Source: Cerasicoccus frondis
GTDB taxonomy: Bacteria > Verrucomicrobiota > Verrucomicrobiia > Opitutales > Cerasicoccaceae
NCBI GenBank assembly: GCA_031296915.1
Contig: JAVDPC010000021.1
Span: forward strand, 54,536 to 118,535
Length of the DNA stretch: 64,000 bases
Reading direction: 5' to 3'
This document shows, one piece after another, positions 17,123 through 25,653 of this stretch. The notes below the pieces were generated by a model that ran no database searches, was not told the DNA's origin, and worked only from the letters and a program-made list of their open reading frames with translations. The first letter of the stretch is position 1. Each line of letters begins with the position of its first letter. The position numbers and the translations under genes are program-made.

Positions 17123-19867
17123 ATGCTTCGACCCGCGTTGGTAAGTTTGTGTATTTTCTGCACTCCTCTTTTTCTCTCAGGAAACACGACTGTAGAGAGC
17201 TCAGAAAAAGTAAACGTACGCGTGCAGAACCTGCCAGGTCCGACATCGGAGGGCGTCAATGCCCAAGCCCAACGCAAGGTGTTGAAGAGCTTCCTTGACC
17301 AGCACCCCGACATACAAATTGAACCTTTCGCGATGCCCAAGATTGCTGGTAGCGCGATGGACATCGGGCCACTCATGGCCATCGCCGCTGGCATACCTCC
17401 ACATGGAATCTATGTAAATTTCCGCCAGTCTTCCACCTATGTTGAACAGGGGTTCCTTGAGCCAATGGAAGTGCTACTCGCACGCATACTCAGCGACAAC
17501 GAGCAAGTGCGCCAATGGGATAATCAGAATGCGTGGCTTGCCGATCCCAGCGAAGTGGAAATCCAAACCGCCATTGCCGCCATCAAAGCGCGCACGCCCA
17601 AGCCAGCATGGCCCGTTGTGTATCGTCCCAATTTCGCATCGGACAGCACGAGCCCTCACATCTGGGCGCTGCCAACCAGGACGTTGGTTGTTGGCTTGCT
17701 ATACCGAAAAGACCTCTTTCAGGAGGCCGGTCTCAATCCAGATAAACCACCCAGTAATTGGACGGAATTACTGGAGTATGCCCGCGCATTACGCGACCCA
17801 ATAAAACGTCAATATGGCATGGTGTTTGACCCCAGTAACCCATTGGGCTACGAAGCTTACACCTTCATCGTTTCACAAGGAGGGCGCGCGGTAAAAGAAA
17901 GCGCCCCTGGCGTCTGGGAAGCTTCATTTGCATCACCGCAAGTAGCAGAAGCTGCCTACTTTTTCTGGCAACTACTGCGAGAGCCTTTTACCAAAAACGG
18001 CACGACCATCAATGGCGCAGCTGGCCTGATTCCCGGTGGGCGAAAACTGGATTGGAACCGCGGTAAAGTGGGCATGATTTTTTCCTACTTAGACAGCGAG
18101 CTCCTGGACAGCATAAATCCCCAACTCGTAGGCATTGCGCCCGTCCCCGAGGCCTCCTCCGGCGTGAGAGCTAGCGAAATAAACTCTGAAATGCTAGGCG
18201 TCTTCTCGCAAAGCACGCCAGCCCAGAAATTGGCGGTTATGCGCTACATATGGTACATTACCGGATCAGATGCCGAACGCATTCGCACCGAGACATTCGT
18301 CGAGAACCGCTATGGCATGTTCGTGAACCCCGAGCTACTCGAAAAATACGGTTACCAGCGCATCCTGCAAAGAGTGCCTCCAAGTTGGCGCGAGACGTTC
18401 AACCATTCCATGGAAGACGGCGTTCCTGAGCCCTACGGGCGCAATACTCAGAGCGTTTATCGCTGGATGTCTTTACCATTCACGCAAACCCTCGACACCA
18501 ATTTTGAAGGGATGCCCAAAGAGCAAGCCATCAAAACAATCTTGGGATATCTGGAAAGCACCGCACAGGAAATGGACGAAAAGGCGCTGGGTAACATCTC
18601 GCCAGAACAAATGCGAATCCGGCGCATCGGCGCGTTGATTGTCCTCGGCATTGTGATTGCGTCATTTGCGATAGGCTTTCGCTATTTGTGGCGCTACTTC
18701 ACGCAGATCGATCAGAGCTTGCCCGCCAATAATGCGAGCCGACGCATCAAAGTTGGCTACCTTCTGTTAATACCAGGCTTGTCGCTAATCCTGATGTGGC
18801 AATACCTTCCGCTCTTGGGTGGCGGACTGAGCATTGCATTCATGGATTACCGCATTGCACTCGAAAGTGTCTGGGTAGGCATTGATAACTTTGCCAACGT
18901 ACTGTTTGATGATAAATTTTGGGCCGGCATTGGGCGAACGTTCTACTTTGTGGCGCTCATGCTGGGCCTTGGGTTTTGGCCGCCTATTCTACTGGCGATA
19001 CTGCTTCAGGAAGCGCCAACCAACACCGCAAAGTATATCTTTCGGACTATTTTCTACCTACCTTCAGTCTTAAGCGGCATCGTCGTCATGTTTCTCTGGA
19101 AGCAGCTGTATGACCCCTCTCCTACTGGCATTCTCAATACAATCATCATGAGCGTAAATGCGTTGGATCCAATATTCGCATCTCTGCTCAAACTCATCTT
19201 CCTTGCCGTGTGGTTGCTGCTGATTTTTTGCCTGATCTATTTACCATTCAAGCTTCAGGAACAAAGCACAGCAATGAAGGTTGGCATGTGGCTATTCGGC
19301 GTTGGCTTCATACTAGTAACCTTATGGCCGATATATAATGGCCTTTCCACGGCTGGCCTAGCTGGCGCGTCGAGCGTTATCGGCTCACTTTTCCGTGGCT
19401 TTCAAGTCGAGCCCATGCGCTGGCTAGAAAACCCAAGCACCGCGATGCTCTGTGTCGTGATCCCAACGGTGTGGGCAACATCCGGCCCCGGATGCATTAT
19501 ATACTTGGCAGCATTAAAAACGGTGCCAGAAGAACTATACGAGGCAGCAGAAATCGACGGCGCCAATTTCTGGCACAAGGTCTTTTACATCGTGCTGCCA
19601 CGGCTGAAATTCTTAATACTCATACAGTTCGTGGCTGCTGTTGTGGCAGCATTTAAAGGCGGACAGGAATTCATCCTGGTAATGACGGGGGGCGGCCCTG
19701 CTGAAGCAACGACGATCCTGTCATTAGAGATATTTTTCCGCACTTTCCTGGATCTCGAATTCGGGATAGGCACGGCTATGGCATGGCTGCTTGGCGCGCT
19801 TCTGATTGGCTTTACTGCCTATCAACTACGCCTACTGGCCAACGCAGAATTCAAAGGAGGTAATTAA
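17123..19867 (+). CDS. Fused ABC sugar-binding protein and MalF-type permease
   Basis: A 914-residue fusion. Residues 1-20 are a signal-like hydrophobic segment. About 30-480 form a family-1 solute-binding domain with DIQIEPFAMP, WALPTRTLVVGLLYRKDLF, GLNPDKPPSNWTELLEYARA and KVGMIFSYLDS. A TM at about 498-520 (IGALIVLGIVIASFAIGF) returns the chain to the membrane. From about 545 on there is a CUT1 permease with several TMs and the EAA loop EELYEAAEIDGANFWHKVFY (about 802-821) that docks the ATPase. In most CUT1 importers these are two genes. Fusion tethers the receptor to the channel and makes it a fixed partner. It starts 10 bp after the ROK gene and ends 3 bp before the second permease gene. 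Confidence 0.88.
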   Translation: MLRPALVSLCIFCTPLFLSGNTTVESSEKVNVRVQNLPGPTSEGVNAQAQRKVLKSFLDQHPDIQIEPFAMPKIAGSAMDIGPLMAIAAGIPPHGIYVNFRQSSTYVEQGFLEPMEVLLARILSDNEQVRQWDNQNAWLADPSEVEIQTAIAAIKARTPKPAWPVVYRPNFASDSTSPHIWALPTRTLVVGLLYRKDLFQEAGLNPDKPPSNWTELLEYARALRDPIKRQYGMVFDPSNPLGYEAYTFIVSQGGRAVKESAPGVWEASFASPQVAEAAYFFWQLLREPFTKNGTTINGAAGLIPGGRKLDWNRGKVGMIFSYLDSELLDSINPQLVGIAPVPEASSGVRASEINSEMLGVFSQSTPAQKLAVMRYIWYITGSDAERIRTETFVENRYGMFVNPELLEKYGYQRILQRVPPSWRETFNHSMEDGVPEPYGRNTQSVYRWMSLPFTQTLDTNFEGMPKEQAIKTILGYLESTAQEMDEKALGNISPEQMRIRRIGALIVLGIVIASFAIGFRYLWRYFTQIDQSLPANNASRRIKVGYLLLIPGLSLILMWQYLPLLGGGLSIAFMDYRIALESVWVGIDNFANVLFDDKFWAGIGRTFYFVALMLGLGFWPPILLAILLQEAPTNTAKYIFRTIFYLPSVLSGIVVMFLWKQLYDPSPTGILNTIIMSVNALDPIFASLLKLIFLAVWLLLIFCLIYLPFKLQEQSTAMKVGMWLFGVGFILVTLWPIYNGLSTAGLAGASSVIGSLFRGFQVEPMRWLENPSTAMLCVVIPTVWATSGPGCIIYLAALKTVPEELYEAAEIDGANFWHKVFYIVLPRLKFLILIQFVAAVVAAFKGGQEFILVMTGGGPAEATTILSLEIFFRTFLDLEFGIGTAMAWLLGALLIGFTAYQLRLLANAEFKGGN

Positions 19868-19870
19868 ACC

Positions 19871-21739
19871 ATGCCGATCATTTCTCAACAGGCTTCACGC
19901 TCTCCAAAAGGTCGCCTCGCCCACGCCGCGATACTGCTCGCACTCACTCTAGGCAGCATCACAATTTTATACCCTTTTGCACTGATGGTTTCCGGTTCGC
20001 TGAAAAGTGAAATGGATGAGAGTGACTTAAATTTAATCCCCAAGTATCTGTATCAGCAATCTGAGCTTTACCAGAAATTCTTGGAGACTAAGTATGCGCA
20101 ACGCATTGACTTGCTGAACCAATCACACTTATCCAATCACCTTAAATTCCGCCAAGCACCTTCACCTTCCCCCAATGAGGCGCTCGCTAACGAATACGCC
20201 TCTTTCTTGAGAGAAGGCTCAATGCCGCCGGAATGGCTAGTTCTGGGCGGAGTCAATGGTCTGAAAACCGTGCCCATCAATTTACGCGAATTGCGCGGGA
20301 ATTTGAAGCGACAGTTCAAGGGTGATCTGGACGCGTTTAATCGTGAGACCGGCGGAGTTTCAGCAACCTGGCTCAACATAACAATCCCACAACCAGACCC
20401 CCTATCTCAGCGCTATGACTATCCTGATAATGCAGTTGGCGAGGCCTATTTCAAAATACAAAAGAGCGCACCCCAAGCAGAGCTCTATGCTGTCAGCCCC
20501 ACTGGCTTCTTCCTCGACCGCATGGTCTATCCGAGATTTGGGCGATACGACACGAGCGCTTTTGCTAAGTTATTGGGCCAAAAACTCGAAAGCTTTCACG
20601 ACTTCCGTTTGGAGGAAAAATTTCCCGCACACCAGGATAAAGCCTATCAAGCACTTTGGCTCGAATATGTCATTGAGGAACTCAACTCTTCCTACGTGCA
20701 AACAGACAATGTGCCAACGCAGAGCTATCAAGATTTTCTGCACGACGCATACGGCAGCATCGTAAAGCTCAATGAAGCCTGGGTCACGGGATATGAAAAC
20801 TTCAACGACATTGAATTACCTCAGGGCGCCTGGCTCAATGGAGCGCGACGCACAGACTATAATGCCTTTCTGAAAACGCTTTCACCGGACAAACTCGTAT
20901 TAACCGGCCCTGAGTATCGCTGGCGTAAATGGCTGCGCCAGCGATACAATTCGCTTTCAGCAATTAATGCGCAGCTCGGTAGTCATTACGAAAGCTTCGA
21001 AGAGATTTACCCTCCGTCCGCTCAACTGGAGTGGCAATTCACGCAAGCCAACAGCACCTCGATCAAATGGGAATTCATAGTCCGCAACTTCGTCAATGTG
21101 TTCGATGAACTCTTTGTCGAAGGTCGGCCATTTTTAAACACTGTCATCTTCTGCGCACTATCGGTTCTGTCTGCGTTGATTATTAATCCATTAACCGCGT
21201 ACGCGATGTCTCGCTTCCAGTTGCCTGGGTCCTACAAGATCCTGTTGCTACTGATGGCGACAATGGCGTTTCCACCAATGGTAACGCTCATCCCAACCTT
21301 TCTGATTCTACAAAAGCTAAGCATGATGAATACTTTTGCGGCCTTGGTTCTCCCAACCATCGCCAATGGCTACCTGATCTTTCTGCTCAAAGGCTTTTTC
21401 GATTCGTTGCCCAAAGAACTATACGAAGCCGCCAGTATCGATGGCGCCTCGGAAATGCGCATCTTCTTTCAAATTACTCTGGCGCTCAGCAAACCGATCT
21501 TAGCGGTCGTCGCCCTCAGCGCTTTCAACAGTGCCTATACCATGTTCCTGTATCCACTGCTCGTAGCTCCCGATCCAGACATGTGGCTACTCAGTGTTTG
21601 GCTTTACCAATTCCAATTGGAAGCATCGACTGGCGGCATTTTCGCCTCAGTTTTGATCGCCGCCATCCCGACATTACTTCTCTTCATTTTCTGTCAGCGC
21701 ATAATCATGCGAGGCATTGTCGTGCCGGTTGAAAAGTAA
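19871..21739 (+). CDS. MalG-type permease with ~370-residue extracytoplasmic insert
   Basis: A 622-residue CUT1 permease, where the usual length is about 280. TM1 is at about residues 17-38 (LLALTLGSITILYPFALMVS), followed by GSLKSEMD as in normal MalG proteins. The chain then leaves the membrane for about 370 residues before TM2 (FLNTVIFCALSVLSALII, about 420). The rest is standard: MSRFQLPGSYK, FPPMVTLIPTFLIL and the EAA loop KELYEAASIDGASEMRIFFQ. The insert carries three copies of a short motif of the form YGSIxxLNxxxGTxYxxFxxIxxP (near residues 155, 293 and 373). An AWVTGY- or YNSLSAIN-type sequence is also seen at the end of some glycosidase barrels. It should face the periplasm and contact the fused binding domain. 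Confidence 0.87.
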   Translation: MPIISQQASRSPKGRLAHAAILLALTLGSITILYPFALMVSGSLKSEMDESDLNLIPKYLYQQSELYQKFLETKYAQRIDLLNQSHLSNHLKFRQAPSPSPNEALANEYASFLREGSMPPEWLVLGGVNGLKTVPINLRELRGNLKRQFKGDLDAFNRETGGVSATWLNITIPQPDPLSQRYDYPDNAVGEAYFKIQKSAPQAELYAVSPTGFFLDRMVYPRFGRYDTSAFAKLLGQKLESFHDFRLEEKFPAHQDKAYQALWLEYVIEELNSSYVQTDNVPTQSYQDFLHDAYGSIVKLNEAWVTGYENFNDIELPQGAWLNGARRTDYNAFLKTLSPDKLVLTGPEYRWRKWLRQRYNSLSAINAQLGSHYESFEEIYPPSAQLEWQFTQANSTSIKWEFIVRNFVNVFDELFVEGRPFLNTVIFCALSVLSALIINPLTAYAMSRFQLPGSYKILLLLMATMAFPPMVTLIPTFLILQKLSMMNTFAALVLPTIANGYLIFLLKGFFDSLPKELYEAASIDGASEMRIFFQITLALSKPILAVVALSAFNSAYTMFLYPLLVAPDPDMWLLSVWLYQFQLEASTGGIFASVLIAAIPTLLLFIFCQRIIMRGIVVPVEK

Positions 21740-21771
21740 CAACTATTCGCTAATTCCAATCTAAATAAACG

Positions 21772-21814
21772 TTGACAGCAGATACAGATGAGCCAATTAT
21801 TTCATTCAATGAAT
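21772..21814 (+). promoter_or_regulatory. Promoter with operator palindrome (site 4)
   Basis: TTGACA at 21772-21777 is followed after 22 bp by TTTCATTCAATGAAT (21800-21814), which has one mismatch to the perfect palindrome. The spacing differs from sites 1 and 3, so here the operator would lie just after the -10 region (AATTAT at 21795-21800 is a weak candidate). It precedes the second CBM11-like/GH18-like pair. Confidence 0.62.
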
Positions 21815-21852
21815 CTTCTGGTCAATTGAGTTCAATTTTATAAAATTAAGCT

Positions 21853-22485
21853 ATGTCCTTTCAGTCTTACAGTATCGCAGCCATTAGCTTTCTGCTAACC
21901 GTGCTTCCCCTGTCTGCGGAGAGGTTGATCATAGACGATTTCGATAGCTACGCGAACAGCGAGCAACTGCAACGCAATTGGAATTCATTCGGGAGCGCAG
22001 CATCCTCTGGCCCAGCAAATCTGGAAGTCGACATGGGCTATGCGAACTCAAATGCCGTTTTGTTCAACTTAAACTGGGATGCCGGTAACAACGCCAATAT
22101 GCGTATGGCGAAATTTCCAGCAGACGTGAAAGACCTCAGCCGCTACCTTACAGTCATCGTGTGGCTTCGCATCCTAAAAGAATCGGGCGACTTTGATGAA
22201 CCAAGCGACTCCACCACTCTACGCTTGGCAATACAAGGCGGACCGGATGACAGCATTTGGCAGACGAAGGCAAACTACGAAGTCAAAATCGATTTCGATG
22301 ATTACAAAAGCGCTGAGTTCTCATTGCTCGATTCAGAAATGGAGCGTGTGTCCGGCAAGTGCAGTTTCAACGAAACCCTTACCAATATAAACAACATCCG
22401 CCTTCGCTTCGAAAATGAAATCGAGCCTCAAGTCCGGCAAGATGTCTACATCGATTCCATTCTGGCAACGACCAGTACTGATTAA
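21853..22485 (+). CDS. Secreted CBM11-like protein without PEP-CTERM anchor
   Basis: A 210-residue paralogue of the protein at 5634. The signal peptide (SIAAISFLLTVLPLSA) is followed by RLIIDDFDSYANSEQLQRNW. The same block order continues (NWNSFGSAASSG, NANMRMAK, ERVSGKCSFNET, INNIRLRFENE) to a final YIDSILATT. The PEP-CTERM signal of the first copy is missing, so this version should be released into the periplasm or medium, not anchored. The fold is probably a carbohydrate-binding beta-sandwich of the CBM11/CIA30 type. Its pairing with a GH18-like gene downstream mirrors the 5.6-7.5 kb region. Confidence 0.75.
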   Translation: MSFQSYSIAAISFLLTVLPLSAERLIIDDFDSYANSEQLQRNWNSFGSAASSGPANLEVDMGYANSNAVLFNLNWDAGNNANMRMAKFPADVKDLSRYLTVIVWLRILKESGDFDEPSDSTTLRLAIQGGPDDSIWQTKANYEVKIDFDDYKSAEFSLLDSEMERVSGKCSFNETLTNINNIRLRFENEIEPQVRQDVYIDSILATTSTD

Positions 22486-22537
22486 CCAACCGCAACAGCT
22501 TTCTTACAATCTTATCTCGTTGCAGCTAATGTATGCC

Positions 22538-22572
22538 AAGGTGGGTGCGGACCGCACAACCGCACCCACCTT
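22538..22572. terminator. Strong hairpin, possible terminator
   Basis: A perfect 13-bp stem: AAGGTGGGTGCGG (22538-22550) and CCGCACCCACCTT (22560-22572) around a 9-nt loop. No T-run follows on the plus strand, so it may be an mRNA-stabilising or attenuating hairpin between the CBM-like and GH18-like genes, not a full terminator. The first CBM-like gene also has a hairpin in this place. Confidence 0.55.
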
Positions 22573-22628
22573 ACTGCCAACTCAAATGAGGCATTAGCTC
22601 AGTTATCTCAACCCCCACACTAACCATT

Positions 22629-23669
22629 ATGCAGTCTACATTCGCACTTACTCAATGGGCCCGTCGCGGCGCCCTCATTACAACAACAATTTTAGCGGGC
22701 TTGGCTCCAGCCGAGGCCAACGCTGAGAGCTGCTCAATCTACTCAGATACGAAGCCGAAAAGCACCGACCTCAAACTAGCCCCGGGAACCGACATCGGCA
22801 TGTGGGTCTGGCGGCGTGAATACGTTGCGGATGCACAAGAGCAGGAGAAACTGATTCACTTTTGCCAGCAATTCGGCATCAGTCGTATTTTCGTTCAAGT
22901 CAGATTCGACGAGTTAGATGGACACTACAGCTTTGCCGATGCTGATCATTGGGATCGTCTGCTTAAGTCCGCCAACGCTGCAAACATTAAAGTCGAAGCG
23001 CTGGATGGCGCTGGTTATATGGGATTCGCGGAGTACCGTGAGGACACCTTGCAACGATTAGACGCGGTGCTAGAGTTCAACGAGAACCAGCCATCCGACG
23101 CCAAATTGGCCGGACTGCATTACGACATCGAGCCCTACGTTACCGAACGCTGGAAACAGGGAGATCAACAAGCTATCGCCAGCGAACTACTGGAGACAAT
23201 GGATCAAATTCGCAGCAAAGTTAAAAGCAGTGATCCGTCTCTAACCATTGCTCACGACATTCCCTTCTGGTACAGTGGACGCGACGCACTCAAAGTTAAT
23301 TTTAACGGATCGGACAAGTATCTGGACGAACACATTCAGGACCTTTCCGACTTCATGGGCATCATGTCATACCGCACCCATATGACCGGCAGTAACTCGG
23401 TTTCAGCGGTAGGCCAGGAAGAAATTGATTACGCGAGTCAGAACGGCGGTAAAGTTTATCTATCGCTCGAAACGGTTCCTCTGGAGGAGACTCCAAACAT
23501 CACCTTTCACAATAAAAGCCCGGAACAATTGGCTATAGCCATCCAGGAGCTTAGCGCACACATGGAGGGGCAACCAGGATTTGGCGGAATCTTCATCCAT
23601 TGCTATCGCACCGCAGGACCAATGCTCGAAGCATGGGCCAAGACAAGAGAACTACCAGCAACGAACTAA
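22629..23669 (+). CDS. Secreted GH18-like TIM-barrel glycosidase (copy 2)
   Basis: A 346-residue paralogue of the protein at 6485. The signal peptide ends at about residue 32 (APAEANAES). Shared blocks are IGMWVWRREYV, FCQQFGISRIFVQV, LAGLHYDIEPYVTERW (about 162-177), HDIPFWYSG, MGIMSYRTHMTG, LETVPLEETPNITFH and GGIFIHCYR. In the GH18 signature DGxDxDxE only the last Asp and the Glu remain (AGLHYDIE), and these are the residues needed for substrate-assisted catalysis. It probably acts outside the cytoplasm on a GlcNAc-containing glycan. It lies 10 bp before a GH20 gene, which supports this reading. The exact family and substrate are unknown. Confidence 0.65.
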   Translation: MQSTFALTQWARRGALITTTILAGLAPAEANAESCSIYSDTKPKSTDLKLAPGTDIGMWVWRREYVADAQEQEKLIHFCQQFGISRIFVQVRFDELDGHYSFADADHWDRLLKSANAANIKVEALDGAGYMGFAEYREDTLQRLDAVLEFNENQPSDAKLAGLHYDIEPYVTERWKQGDQQAIASELLETMDQIRSKVKSSDPSLTIAHDIPFWYSGRDALKVNFNGSDKYLDEHIQDLSDFMGIMSYRTHMTGSNSVSAVGQEEIDYASQNGGKVYLSLETVPLEETPNITFHNKSPEQLAIAIQELSAHMEGQPGFGGIFIHCYRTAGPMLEAWAKTRELPATN

Positions 23670-23679
23670 TCAATTTACA

Positions 23680-25629
23680 GTGGGAAGCACGAACAGTAAT
23701 CTGGAAACCACCATAGACTCTACGGCAGAGTTTACGCACTCCCTAGGTCTGAACCTGGGAATGCTGCCCACAGAACTTGCCGACGGCATTGAAGCGATAA
23801 AAGGACTCTTCCCTGATAGTTTTAACGAAGGGGATAACTGCTGGAAAATTGAGTTCAAGCGTCAGTCAAGTGACAAGCCGTTGCTTATCATTTCCCACGA
23901 TTCAGGGCAAAGCATCAGCATCACCTACTCAGAACCTGCCTGTGCATTTCGCGCAATGGGGATTTTAATGGGTCAGATGGCAGGCAACCTGACTCCCCAA
24001 AGGATCTACGAGCAAAGCACCTTTCTCAAGATCGGAGCAATGGTGGATGCTTCCAGAAACGGTGTGCCTCGCATGGACACTCTCAAGAAGCTCATCTGCC
24101 ATTTTGCGCTCATGGGCATTAATCAACTAATGCTCTATACTGAGGATACTTATGAAATTCCAGGAGAGCCAACCTTCGGCTATTTTCGCGGAGGCTATAC
24201 CCAGACAGAACTCCGTGAAATAGATAATTTCGCTGTGCAGTTCGGGCTAGAAGTCATACCCTGCATTCAAACCCTCGGGCACCTGGAGCAAGTCCTGCAA
24301 TGGCCTGAATACCAGGGCATAAAAGACACCAATGGCGTGCTGCTAGTCGGCGAGGAAGGAACAGATCGCTTCGTCGAAAAAATGATCCAATCAGCTTCGG
24401 CGCCGTTTCGAAGCAACCGTATTCATATCGGCATGGACGAAGCCCATGGTGTTGGCTCCGGCATCTACCGTTTAAAAAACGGCTTAAGGCCGCCCTTCGA
24501 CATCCTTTGCGAGCACATGCAAAAAACAGTCGAAACCTGTAGGCGCCTCAACTTAAAGCCAATGGTTTGGAGTGATATGTTTTTCCGCCTTAGCTCGCCT
24601 CAAAACAGCTACTACGACATCAACTCCACGATCGATCCTACTCTAGCCGATAAAATCCCCGAGGACGTGCAACTCGTTTATTGGGACTATTACCATGCCG
24701 ACAAAGACTTCTATAACGAGTGGATTAATCGTCACCGATCACTGGGGAAGCGCCCAATATTCGCGGCCGGCATTTGGACCTGGAATCGTTTCTGGGCTCA
24801 GCTTCCTCAGTCCATGAACACGATTCGAGCTGGTATCCAGGCGGCACGTGAAGAAGGACTGGACGAGACATTCGTCACCATGTGGGGTGATGACGGCATG
24901 GAGTGCGAATTGTCCTCAGCCTTGCCAGCCGTACAATGCTTCGCCGATCATGCCTACTCTGGGGAATACACCATGGAGCGCCACACGCTCAACTTCCTGG
25001 GCAGCGTAGGCGGAACCATGGAGCAATGGATTGCCGGCAGCCAGTTGGATATCTTGCCGATTCAATCAAGCTCAGACTTTGAGGCAAACGCCAGCAAATG
25101 GATTTTTTGGCTGGATCCCCTACTCGGGCACTTCGAATGTCAGTTACTACCAGAATTCGTAGAACACTTCAGGCAGGTTTCAGCAGCGTTAACTTCGAGT
25201 ACAGAGAGTCAGCCGCAAGACCAATGTACTGAAATCATACGACATGCGGCAATTGTGCTAACCCTCAAAACAGAGCTACACCTGACCCTGCGCTCTGCCT
25301 ACCGCGCTAGAGACTTGGATAAGCTTGAAAGCTTAAACGATTCGCTCATTAACCGATTACAACAAGAGTTAATTGTAATGAAAGATCTCCATGAAGTCAG
25401 ATGGCATACAAACTTCCGGTGCTTCGGCTGGGAGGTCATTGAGCGACGCTATGCAGGACTGCTTTCACGCATCACCACGCTCCAGAAAAAACTATGCGAT
25501 TTTCTGGACGCGCCACACACAACAATTCCCGAACTGGAGTGTACGCCAACACAGCTGTGGCCACATGAGCAAACTCAATCCATCACGATAACCCACAGGC
25601 AAGCCGCAACGCCCAGCTTTATAGGTTAG
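23680..25629 (+). CDS. GH20-type beta-N-acetylhexosaminidase, cytoplasmic
   Basis: A protein of about 649 residues. An open frame extends back to 23581 inside the previous gene, but the in-frame GTG at 23680, 10 bp after that gene's stop, is the better start. An N-terminal alpha/beta domain (to about residue 110) precedes the barrel: LMLYTEDTYEIPGEPTFGY, EVIPCIQTLGHLEQVL, then the catalytic motif HIGMDEAHGVGSG (Asp/Glu about 252-253), MVWSDMFFRL, LVYWDYYHAD and FAAGIWTWNRFW. This layout is like the GH20 enzymes with a DE pair that act on GlcNAc-linked oligosaccharides in Gram-positives. The last 170 residues are helical. With no signal peptide, it should work on imported sugars, with the second GH20 at 10463. 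Confidence 0.85.
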   Translation: MGSTNSNLETTIDSTAEFTHSLGLNLGMLPTELADGIEAIKGLFPDSFNEGDNCWKIEFKRQSSDKPLLIISHDSGQSISITYSEPACAFRAMGILMGQMAGNLTPQRIYEQSTFLKIGAMVDASRNGVPRMDTLKKLICHFALMGINQLMLYTEDTYEIPGEPTFGYFRGGYTQTELREIDNFAVQFGLEVIPCIQTLGHLEQVLQWPEYQGIKDTNGVLLVGEEGTDRFVEKMIQSASAPFRSNRIHIGMDEAHGVGSGIYRLKNGLRPPFDILCEHMQKTVETCRRLNLKPMVWSDMFFRLSSPQNSYYDINSTIDPTLADKIPEDVQLVYWDYYHADKDFYNEWINRHRSLGKRPIFAAGIWTWNRFWAQLPQSMNTIRAGIQAAREEGLDETFVTMWGDDGMECELSSALPAVQCFADHAYSGEYTMERHTLNFLGSVGGTMEQWIAGSQLDILPIQSSSDFEANASKWIFWLDPLLGHFECQLLPEFVEHFRQVSAALTSSTESQPQDQCTEIIRHAAIVLTLKTELHLTLRSAYRARDLDKLESLNDSLINRLQQELIVMKDLHEVRWHTNFRCFGWEVIERRYAGLLSRITTLQKKLCDFLDAPHTTIPELECTPTQLWPHEQTQSITITHRQAATPSFIG

Positions 25630-25653
25630 CCCAACACTTCAATCTTATACGCT

